A stretch of DNA of 59,734 bases, taken from NCBI GenBank assembly GCA_016184005.1, contig JACPDL010000005.1:1-59734 (forward strand). Reading direction: 5' to 3'. Below, one piece after another: positions 8,663 to 14,857 of the stretch (its first letter is position 1; every line of letters begins with the position of its first letter). Source of the DNA: Candidatus Aenigmatarchaeota archaeon (GTDB taxonomy: Archaea; Aenigmatarchaeota; Aenigmatarchaeia; GW2011-AR5). The position numbers and the translations under genes are program-made. The notes below the pieces were generated by a model. That model did not search any database. It worked only from the letters and a program-made list of their open reading frames with translations, and was not told the DNA's origin.

Positions 8663-9331
8663 ATGCAAAAAGGCGATTTCGTAAGGATAGATTACGTTGC
8701 AAAATTGGAAAACGGTGAGATGTTTGATCTTACTGATGAGCAACTTGCAAGAAAGGAAAACATATACAACCCCAAGGTTACATATAAGCCAATACCTATC
8801 ATAGTCGGCGCCGGCTTCGTGATTCCAGGCCTTGACAAAGAGCTGCTGAAGATGGGTGTAGGGGAGAAAAAGACGGTAGAAATATCCCCAGAAGAAGGTT
8901 TTGGAAACAGGGATCCTAATCTTGTGAGGGTTGTGCCAAAGAAAGTTTTCAAAGACAACAGCACGGAACCCCGGCAAGGCATGATAGTCGATTTCTCCGG
9001 CATGAAAGGCAGGATACAGAGCGTTGCGTCCGGCCGGGTGCGCGTAGACTTCAACAATCCTCTTGCAGGAAAGAAACTCATCTATGAAGTTGAGGTCAAG
9101 GAAAAGGTTGACGAGCCTGAAAAGAAAATAAAGATGGTTCTTGAATTCTTTGGGATTGATAAGGCAGAAATCAGGCTTGGTGAAGATATCGAGATAGAAA
9201 CCATAAAGCTGCCTGTTGACATTAAGGAAAAAATAAGTTCTTTGATTCTGGAAAATATCAAGCTTGAAGGGAAACAGCCAGGCAAAGTAAAGTTTATTGA
9301 GACGTACGAGAAAAAAGAGTCTAAGGCATAG
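8663..9331 (+). CDS. FKBP-type peptidyl-prolyl isomerase, SlyD-like long form
   Basis: Catalyses cis-trans isomerisation of Xaa-Pro bonds and usually has chaperone activity. The N-terminal FKBP half begins MQKGDFVRIDYVAKLENGEMFD and includes VIPGLDKELLKMGVGEKK near residue 55. The insert-in-flap chaperone region follows (EEGFGNRDPNLVRVVPKKVF), then FNNPLAGKKLIYEVEV near 130. At 222 residues it matches the long archaeal FKBP26-type proteins, with a C-terminal extension of about 80 residues absent from short forms. There is no signal peptide, so it is cytoplasmic. It overlaps the convergent gene by 11 bp. Confidence 0.92.
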   Translation: MQKGDFVRIDYVAKLENGEMFDLTDEQLARKENIYNPKVTYKPIPIIVGAGFVIPGLDKELLKMGVGEKKTVEISPEEGFGNRDPNLVRVVPKKVFKDNSTEPRQGMIVDFSGMKGRIQSVASGRVRVDFNNPLAGKKLIYEVEVKEKVDEPEKKIKMVLEFFGIDKAEIRLGEDIEIETIKLPVDIKEKISSLILENIKLEGKQPGKVKFIETYEKKESKA

Positions 9332-9596
9332 TTTCTCTTACAATTGAAGCGTATCTTGTGCCAATTTCTACTGCTGAAGTGTTTGTGTGACCGTCTGTAA
9401 TATTCGCATAGAATTCTACAGGACCAAAAGGGTACCAACGAATGAATGTTCCTGCTGTTGTGCCTTGGCTGTCAATTAATTCCCATCGACTTTTTGCAGA
9501 TCCATGACCATAGCAGCCAAACATGTTATGTGTTTTGTAGACTTTCAAGCCTCTAAATGATGCTTCAACTTTTGCGCGCGATATAGGGAACAACAT
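9321..9596 (-). CDS. Hypothetical protein, 91 residues
   Basis: No family recognised. The sequence is rich in aromatic residues and glycine (WELIDSQG, IRWYPFGPVEFYANITDG), suggesting a small beta-rich fold, and it has a single cysteine in NMFGCYGHG. There is no signal or membrane segment. It lies just upstream of the FKBP stop on the opposite strand, overlapping by 11 bp. The AT-rich sequence beyond its start could hold a promoter. Confidence 0.55.
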   Translation of the reverse strand: MLFPISRAKVEASFRGLKVYKTHNMFGCYGHGSAKSRWELIDSQGTTAGTFIRWYPFGPVEFYANITDGHTNTSAVEIGTRYASIVRETMP

Positions 9597-9626
9597 TCAA
9601 TTTGTATATTTTTTGTGTTCAAAAAG

Positions 9627-9749
9627 CTACTTCTTTATGACTAACGGCTTGTGAAAATAGGTGCTTCGCTTACACCAGGGGCACAAAACAGGTATCTTGT
9701 CCTTTCTGGTTTCCCAGTCGTGATCGCACTTCGAGCATTTTAGCCTCAT
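9627..9749 (-). CDS. Small zinc-ribbon protein, 40 residues
   Basis: Two knuckles, CSKC near residue 5 and CPWC near residue 28, spaced as in a rubredoxin-like zinc ribbon, with CDHDW between. The rest is basic. Such tiny proteins in archaea may bind nucleic acid or assist transcription and translation, but no function can be named. It is below the usual length cut-off for gene calling. The four well-spaced cysteines and a clean start and stop support it. It is transcribed away from ftsZ. Confidence 0.65.
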   Translation of the reverse strand: MRLKCSKCDHDWETRKDKIPVLCPWCKRSTYFHKPLVIKK

Positions 9750-9823
9750 TTTAAGACATCCGCAGTTTCAGTACTATTACTACTCCAGTTACTACTATTA
9801 TCTAAATTTATCGGGCGAAAACA

Positions 9824-9831
9824 ATTTAAAG
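9824..9831 (+). promoter_or_regulatory. Probable TATA box of ftsZ
   Basis: TTTAAAGC, preceded by the purine-rich CGAAAACA that would serve as BRE, lies 39 bp before the ftsZ start codon. The spacing fits an archaeal promoter with a short leader. Confidence 0.45.
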
Positions 9832-9869
9832 CTTAAATATTTGCGGCGCATAATAAATCAAGTGATCAT

Positions 9870-10958
9870 ATGGGAATTCTAAGTGGCAAAGACATTGGTA
9901 CGGCTCCTATAGACGAAGAATTGAAGAAGCTTTTAGAATCAAAGAAGGCTGAAATCCGCGTCATAGGTTGCGGTGGAGCCGGAGGCAACACTATTTCTCG
10001 ATTAATGCAGGTTGGTATTGTGGGTGCTGAGACTATTGCTGTTAACACAGATGCACAGGACCTGCTTTACACAGATGCTGACGTAAAGATTCTTATTGGC
10101 AAAGAAATAACGGGCGGCCTTGGGGCAGGCGCAGACCCGCGAGTAGGAGAAGAAGCTGCAAAAGAAAGCAAAAATGATATTAAAAAAGTCCTTGAAGGCT
10201 CTGATCTGGTTTTCGTAACATGCGGTCTCGGAGGTGGAACTGGAACAGGAAGCGCACCTTCTGTGGCCGATACAGCAAAGAAGCTTGGTGCGCTGACGGT
10301 TGGTATAGTAACGCTTCCTTTCACTATGGAGGGCAGGCAAAGGATGAATAACGCTGTTGGTGGCCTCGAGAAAATGGAAAAGGTCGTTGACACACTTATA
10401 GTAATACCTAATGACAAGTTGCTGGAAATCGTTCCGGATGTATCGCTGGCAACTGCGTTCAAAGTTGCAGACGAAATACTTGTTAACGCCGTAAAAGGCG
10501 TGACAGAGCTTGTTACAAGGCCCGGCCTTGTCAATCTAGATTTTGCTGATATACGCGCTGTCATGAGCAACGGCGGTTTGGCAATGATAGGAATGGGTGA
10601 CAGCGAGAGCGAAAACCGTGCTGCTGAAGCTGTAGAACGCGCGCTGAATAACCCGTTGCTTGATGTTGACATAGACGGCGCCAAAGGTGCTCTTATCAAC
10701 GTCTCCGGTGGAGTCGATGTGACAATCCGGGAATGCCAGAAGATTGTAGAATCTGTGTCAACGCGTCTTAGCCCTGAAGCGAAAATAATCTGGGGAGCGC
10801 AAATAGTCAAGGAACTCGGCGATTCCATAAGAACGATGCTGATAGTCACCGGAGTCAACGCCCCGCGGATATATACTCCTCAGAAGGTTGCGGCAACTGT
10901 AGCAACAGGAAAAAGAAAGGAAATAGAAAAAGTATTCGGCATAGATTTCGTGGATTAA
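9870..10958 (+). CDS. ftsZ: Cell-division GTPase FtsZ
   Basis: Tubulin-like GTPase that polymerises into the division ring under the membrane. The nucleotide-binding signature GCGGAGGNTISRL is near residue 33, the tubulin signature GLGGGTGTGSAP near 121, and the T7 catalytic loop region NLDFADIRAVM near 225. The 362-residue length is typical of archaeal FtsZ1-like proteins. The N-terminal 25 residues are variable and the C-terminus ends IEKVFGIDFVD. It is followed 1 bp later by an orphan 71-residue gene and then secE, an arrangement (ftsZ-secE-nusG-rpl11) common in archaea. Confidence 0.97.
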   Translation: MGILSGKDIGTAPIDEELKKLLESKKAEIRVIGCGGAGGNTISRLMQVGIVGAETIAVNTDAQDLLYTDADVKILIGKEITGGLGAGADPRVGEEAAKESKNDIKKVLEGSDLVFVTCGLGGGTGTGSAPSVADTAKKLGALTVGIVTLPFTMEGRQRMNNAVGGLEKMEKVVDTLIVIPNDKLLEIVPDVSLATAFKVADEILVNAVKGVTELVTRPGLVNLDFADIRAVMSNGGLAMIGMGDSESENRAAEAVERALNNPLLDVDIDGAKGALINVSGGVDVTIRECQKIVESVSTRLSPEAKIIWGAQIVKELGDSIRTMLIVTGVNAPRIYTPQKVAATVATGKRKEIEKVFGIDFVD

Positions 10959-10959
10959 A

Positions 10960-11175
10960 ATGGCTGATTATAAGATAAGAAATCCAATAAAATGGTATGA
11001 CTATTTTCCGTGTGTTGGTTTTGTAGATGCAGTCTTGTTTAGAAGGCAGCAATTTGATGATTTCTTTGGGAAAGATACATATAAACCAAAGTCTGTGTGG
11101 CCGGCTGTTTTTTTGGTTTACCAGGCAGTTTCTTCACCATTAACTGTAGCTGCAATCATAGAGAAATTTTACTAG
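10960..11175 (+). CDS. Hypothetical 71-residue protein between ftsZ and secE
   Basis: No family recognised. It begins one base after the ftsZ stop (TAAAATGG), so it would be translationally coupled. The N-terminal half is polar and aromatic (IRNPIKWYDYFPCVGFVDAVLF), and residues 47-68 are moderately hydrophobic (VWPAVFLVYQAVSSPLTVAAII) and may be membrane-associated. Its place between ftsZ and secE is usually empty in archaea, so it may be a lineage-specific insertion. Confidence 0.5.
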   Translation: MADYKIRNPIKWYDYFPCVGFVDAVLFRRQQFDDFFGKDTYKPKSVWPAVFLVYQAVSSPLTVAAIIEKFY

Positions 11176-11216
11176 TTTATACCAACTTTTAAGCTTTTCT
11201 TCTAAATAAATTCTTC

Positions 11217-11393
11217 ATGATCGGGAAACTGAAGGGGTTCATTACACAGGCTAGGCGCGTGCTGCTTGTTGCCAGCAAGCCTGATAAGAGCGACTACAGG
11301 CAATCAGTAAAAATTACAGGGCTTGGCATGGCTATTATAGGTGCGCTCGGTTTCATCATATTTCTGGCTGTCCAACTTATAGGGGGACTGTGA
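11217..11393 (+). CDS. secE: Preprotein translocase subunit SecE (Sec61 gamma)
   Basis: A 58-residue single-span protein that clamps SecY in the membrane. A short amphipathic N-terminal helix (LKGFITQARRVLLVASKPDK) is followed by the polar link SDYRQSVKITGLG and one transmembrane segment of about residues 36-57 (GMAIIGALGFIIFLAVQLI). This is the standard archaeal SecE layout. The identification is strengthened by nusG starting 4 bp downstream, the conserved secE-nusG pair. It is too short for routine 60-residue cut-offs. Confidence 0.9.
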   Translation: MIGKLKGFITQARRVLLVASKPDKSDYRQSVKITGLGMAIIGALGFIIFLAVQLIGGL

Positions 11394-11397
11394 TTTT

Positions 11398-11841
11398 ATG
11401 ATCCTTACAATCAGAACAACGACAGGAAGAGAGAACGTTGTAATGGAATCTATATCTATGAGATCAAAGAAGCAGAATATACTTATAAAATCCATTTTCC
11501 ATCCTGAAGACCTGCGCGGCTACATATTCATTGAAGGCGAAGCAGAAGACATAGAAGCAAGCGTTAAAAGTGTGCCGCATGTTCGCGGGCTTATAAACAA
11601 AAATGTAGCTATGAAAGACCTGGAAAAGTTTTTGATTGCAGAGAAAAGGGAGATAAAACTGGAAGTCGGTGATGTTGTCGAAGTGACTGGAGGGCCTTTC
11701 AAAGGGGAAAAAGGAAAAATCGTCCGCGTAGACGAGGCAAAGAACGAGATAACCGTTGAGTTCCTCGAAGCGGCCATCCCGATACCGGTTACAGTGTCTG
11801 TCAATGCCGTGAGGATATACGAGAAGAAGAGGGTTGAATAA
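11398..11841 (+). CDS. spt5: Transcription elongation factor Spt5/NusG
   Basis: Binds RNA polymerase with Spt4 and increases processivity. The N-terminal NGN domain (about residues 1-85) includes LKSIFHPEDLRGYIFIEGEA and VPHVRGLI. A KOW motif follows at about 98-125 (VGDVVEVTGGPFKGEKGKIV). The 147-residue length is standard for archaeal Spt5. It lies between secE and rpl11, the conserved order, with 2 bp between its stop and the L11 start. Confidence 0.95.
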   Translation: MILTIRTTTGRENVVMESISMRSKKQNILIKSIFHPEDLRGYIFIEGEAEDIEASVKSVPHVRGLINKNVAMKDLEKFLIAEKREIKLEVGDVVEVTGGPFKGEKGKIVRVDEAKNEITVEFLEAAIPIPVTVSVNAVRIYEKKRVE

Positions 11842-11843
11842 CT

Positions 11844-12320
11844 ATGCCGAAAGAAACCGTTGACGTAATGGTTGAGGGCGGGAAAGCGACGGCTGCGCCG
11901 CCCATAGGGCCTGCTCTTTCGCCGCTAAAAGTAAATGTAGCCAAGGTAGTAGAAGACATTAACAGTAAAACAAAGGCGTTTGCGGGGATGCAGGTGCCTG
12001 TCAAGATTGTAGTTGATACTGTCACAAAAGAATTCATAATAAATGTAGGAACGCCGCCCGTTAGTTCGCTGCTTAAGAAAGAACTGAAAAAGGAGAGGCT
12101 TGCAACGGTCAATGAAGACAAGACGCGGAACATTGCAGGCGACCTGCCTTTCGATACTATTGTAAAGATTGCGCAAAGCAAGGATTCAATCGTCGGAAAT
12201 ACAGCAAAAGCCAAAGTCAAGCAGGTGCTGGGTACGTGCGTTTCATGCGGCGTGACAGTGGACGGCAAAGACCCAAAGTCGGTTATACAGGAGCTGGAAG
12301 AAGGAAAGTACGAAATTTAG
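11844..12320 (+). CDS. rpl11: Ribosomal protein L11 (uL11)
   Basis: Component of the GTPase-associated centre; it binds 23S rRNA helices 43/44 and the stalk base. The N-terminal proline-rich domain is recognisable (GGKATAAPPIGPALSPLKVN, residues 10-29) and the C-terminal rRNA-binding domain has DPKSVIQELEEGKYEI at the end. At 158 residues it has the archaeal length. It ends the secE-spt5-rpl11 unit and converges with a membrane protein gene. The L1-L10-L12 unit resumes 600 bp further on, so the usual continuous cluster is interrupted. Confidence 0.97.
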   Translation: MPKETVDVMVEGGKATAAPPIGPALSPLKVNVAKVVEDINSKTKAFAGMQVPVKIVVDTVTKEFIINVGTPPVSSLLKKELKKERLATVNEDKTRNIAGDLPFDTIVKIAQSKDSIVGNTAKAKVKQVLGTCVSCGVTVDGKDPKSVIQELEEGKYEI

Positions 12321-12327
12321 ATAAAAA

Positions 12328-12831
12328 CTATAACCCCTGTTTACCCTTTATTCTCTTCAATAGGGTTGTCCGCAATTTTTCAGCTTCTTTTGGTTCTAAC
12401 CCGGGTATTATACCTTCTGAAAATCTCAAAGCCCCGAACTTTGTAAATGCTGTACTCACGCCTGCTGTCTGTATCCATAACTCGCCCAAACCAAGAAGTC
12501 GTGCCATTATTCCCCTATTGACATCAATGTTTTGGATTCTACTATAAGGTATTGTTGCCGAATGTTTTCTAAGAACTCCCCATTTTACATTCAAAGACAT
12601 TTTAGAAAGTTCGTATGAGTAGGATTCGTACATTAGTTTACTCCATACGCCACTAACAGCTACTGCTAACAGCATTACAAAAATAGCGTATACAAAAAAT
12701 GCGCCAAGGCTTTGTGTCATAGCTAAAACTGCTATACCAATAAAACCAGCCAGAAAAATGAAGATAAAAAAGAAGGCCCAGAAATACGACCACCAGAAGA
12801 GATAGAATGACTTGGGATGAAGTTTAGACAC
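12328..12831 (-). CDS. Membrane protein with bacterial PH-like (YdbS/bPH2) domain
   Basis: 167 residues. Two transmembrane segments (about 13-35 and 42-65: FWAFFFIFIFLAGFIGIAVL and FFVYAIFVMLLAVAVSG) are followed by a soluble domain. Its signature, LMYESYSYELSKMSLNVKWGVL then ATIPYSRIQNIDVNRGIMARLLGLGELWIQTAG, is that of bPH2 proteins, in which a PH-like fold sits on the membrane. Their biochemical role is unknown. It is inserted on the opposite strand between rpl11 and rpl1, breaking the ribosomal cluster, and has a divergent promoter region with rpl1. Confidence 0.8.
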   Translation of the reverse strand: MSKLHPKSFYLFWWSYFWAFFFIFIFLAGFIGIAVLAMTQSLGAFFVYAIFVMLLAVAVSGVWSKLMYESYSYELSKMSLNVKWGVLRKHSATIPYSRIQNIDVNRGIMARLLGLGELWIQTAGVSTAFTKFGALRFSEGIIPGLEPKEAEKLRTTLLKRIKGKQGL

Positions 12832-12923
12832 TGTAATTTGTTACAAGTAAACGCTTATATCCTTTATTGAGTCTTTATACTAACCCGTATACTGCCATGC
12901 GTTCTGTGACAGGAGGGTGTTTG

Positions 12924-13529
12924 ATGAAAATTGATGATGCGTTAAAATATCTTAGAGAAAACAGCAAGCAGAGAAAGTTCGCGCAGAGCGTAGACCTTAT
13001 CATAAACCTGAAGAACATAGACCTGAAGAAACCTGAGAACAAGTTTTCAAAAGAAGTGCTGCTGCCTAACGGCCGCGGAAAGGAGATTTCTGTTGGTATT
13101 ATATCTGATAAGATCTCCGGTGCTGTAACAAAGGCTGATATAGAAACCTTTGAAAAGGACAAGAAAAAACTCAAGCAATTCACAAAACAATATGACTTTA
13201 CTATTGCAGAAGCGCCACTAATGCCGCTTGTAGGAAAAGTTCTTGGAAGGCATCTTGCACCCAGAGGCAGGATGCCTAAACTCCTGCCACCCGGAAGAAA
13301 CCCGCAAATGATGGTGGATGAACTGAAGAATTCTGTGAGAATTCGTGTCAGGGATTCGCCGACAATACAGGTGCTTGCTGGTTCTGAAGAAATGTCAGAC
13401 GTGCAATTGAAAGAAAACGTCGGCAAAATACTTGACGAAGTCAGCAAAAGCCTGCCGAAAGGCAAGAATCAAATTAAGGACATTCATATTAAGATGACTA
13501 TGGGCAAACCTGTCAAGATTGACATTTGA
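12924..13529 (+). CDS. rpl1: Ribosomal protein L1 (uL1)
   Basis: Forms the L1 stalk, binding 23S rRNA and helping E-site tRNA release; in archaea it often represses its own mRNA. I chose ATG 12924, preceded by AGGAGGGTG, giving 201 residues; an upstream in-frame start adds a non-conserved stretch. Recognisable parts are VLLPNGRGKEISVGI near residue 46 and GRHLAPRGRMPKLLPPG near 110. It overlaps the beginning of the L10 reading region slightly. The gene is followed by rpl10 and rpl12 as in most archaea. Confidence 0.96.
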   Translation: MKIDDALKYLRENSKQRKFAQSVDLIINLKNIDLKKPENKFSKEVLLPNGRGKEISVGIISDKISGAVTKADIETFEKDKKKLKQFTKQYDFTIAEAPLMPLVGKVLGRHLAPRGRMPKLLPPGRNPQMMVDELKNSVRIRVRDSPTIQVLAGSEEMSDVQLKENVGKILDEVSKSLPKGKNQIKDIHIKMTMGKPVKIDI

Positions 13530-13539
13530 GTTGATTAAG

Positions 13540-14376
13540 ATGCTGAAGATGGAGAAACCGGAAAAAGCAGAGGCGCTTGGAAGGCTAATTGAAGAATATC
13601 CAGTGATAGCCTTGCTGAGCATGCACAAGCTGCCAGGCAGGCAGTTGCAATCAATACGGGAATCGCTTCGCTCGAAAGCGATAATCAAGATGAGCAAAAA
13701 ATCCTTGCTGGAAAGGGCAATAAAAACTTCAAAGAAAAAAAACATCCAGACGCTGTTGGATTATGTTAAAGATGAGCCGGCACTATTACTTTCAAAAGAA
13801 AATCCGTTCAGGCTTTTCAGGCTAATAAAAGGCTCCAGATCCCCTGCATCTGCAAAAGCAAACGATATAGCGCCGAAGGACATAGTCGTGCAGAAAGGCG
13901 CTACAAATCTGCCACCAGGACCAGCAATATCGACGCTGCAAAAGGTAGGATTGAAAACAACAGTGCAGGCAGGAAAGATAGCAATTTCTCAAGACAAGGT
14001 GGTTGTAAAAGCCGGCGAGAAAATCGGCGAGGATGCTGTGGGTGTTCTTAGTTTACTCAAGATGGAACCGATGGAAATAGGACTCGAAGTCGTAATTGCG
14101 TGCGAGGATGGCGTATTTTACGAAAAGAACGTGCTTGACATTGATGTGGAAAAATATGTAGCAGAACTTCAGAAATGCGTTTCAGAGGGCGTGAACCTTT
14201 CTGTAAATGCAAACTACCCAACCGGCTTTACAATAGAACTTATGCTTCAAAAGGCATTTTCAGAGGCAAAATCGCTGTGCATGGATGCCGGCTTCCCGGA
14301 AGGGGAGTTCATGGGATCCGTGCTTGCAAAAGCAGCGAGAGAGGCCAAAGCCTTGGAAGGATATCTGGGAGGTTGA
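13540..14376 (+). CDS. rpl10: Ribosomal protein L10 / stalk protein P0 (uL10), short C-terminus
   Basis: Anchors L12/P1 dimers on the ribosome. The ATG at 13540 gives 278 residues; an in-frame TTG at 13519 is possible. The rRNA-binding N-terminal domain (LMSMHK-like ALLSMHKLPGRQLQSIRESLR) and the insertion domain (KGATNLPPGPAISTLQKVGLK) are clear, followed by helical spine segments that hold P1 dimers. The protein stops at LEGYLGG and lacks the charged acidic tail ending in GLGALFG-like residues that most archaeal P0 proteins share with P1. The downstream rpl12 retains that tail. Either this is a natural short form or the tail has been lost. Confidence 0.94.
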   Translation: MLKMEKPEKAEALGRLIEEYPVIALLSMHKLPGRQLQSIRESLRSKAIIKMSKKSLLERAIKTSKKKNIQTLLDYVKDEPALLLSKENPFRLFRLIKGSRSPASAKANDIAPKDIVVQKGATNLPPGPAISTLQKVGLKTTVQAGKIAISQDKVVVKAGEKIGEDAVGVLSLLKMEPMEIGLEVVIACEDGVFYEKNVLDIDVEKYVAELQKCVSEGVNLSVNANYPTGFTIELMLQKAFSEAKSLCMDAGFPEGEFMGSVLAKAAREAKALEGYLGG

Positions 14377-14380
14377 ATGA

Positions 14381-14689
14381 ATGAACTACGTGTACGCTTC
14401 CCTATTGCTCCATTCCGCAGGAAAGCCTATAACAGAAGACGGCATTAAGAAGGTTGTTGCAGCTGCCGGTGAAAACCCGGACGAAGCCAAGGTCAAGACA
14501 TTGGTTGCAGCACTCGAAGGCATTGACATAAAAAGCGCCATCGAGAAAGCGGCAATGCCTGTTGCTGTTGCAGCGCCTGCTGCTGCTTCAAGTGGTGAGG
14601 CACAACCGAAGAAAGAGGAGCAATCGGAAGAAGAGATGGAAAAGAAGGCCGAGACTGCAGCCGAAGGCTTGGCAGCTCTGTTTGGTTAG
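14381..14689 (+). CDS. rpl12: Ribosomal stalk protein P1 (archaeal L12)
   Basis: Acidic stalk protein that recruits translation GTPases. 102 residues: an N-terminal dimerisation helix bundle ([21 protein letters not shown]), an alanine-rich hinge around 62-75, an acidic stretch ([13 protein letters not shown]) and the conserved C-terminal tip GLAALFG that contacts elongation factors. The start lies 4 bp after the rpl10 stop, with GGAGGTTGAATG upstream as ribosome-binding site. A T-run follows the stop. Confidence 0.96.
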   Translation: MNYVYASLLLHSAGKPITEDGIKKVVAAAGENPDEAKVKTLVAALEGIDIKSAIEKAAMPVAVAAPAAASSGEAQPKKEEQSEEEMEKKAETAAEGLAALFG

Positions 14690-14691
14690 AG

Positions 14692-14706
14692 ATTTTTTAT
14701 TTTTTA
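14692..14706 (+). terminator. T-rich terminator after rpl12
   Basis: Two T-runs of six and seven residues (GATTTTTTA and TTTTTTAACC) directly follow the rpl12 stop. Archaeal RNA polymerase terminates at such oligo-T stretches without a hairpin. Confidence 0.6.
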
Positions 14707-14857
14707 ACCTGTTTTCCTAATTAGTATTAGGTTTACTTATGTTGGCATACAAACAACCTATGAGACATGTCTGGCCTGTTCCTTGCTTTTGTCCGCTGGC
14801 TGAAAAATCATTTATTATTCAGTCCACAGCTTATACAAATAGAACAGTGATGATAAA

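Noticed and set aside
10067-10858. 263-codon minus-strand frame
   Set aside because: Antisense shadow of ftsZ, rich in Ser/Thr/Pro as such shadows are.
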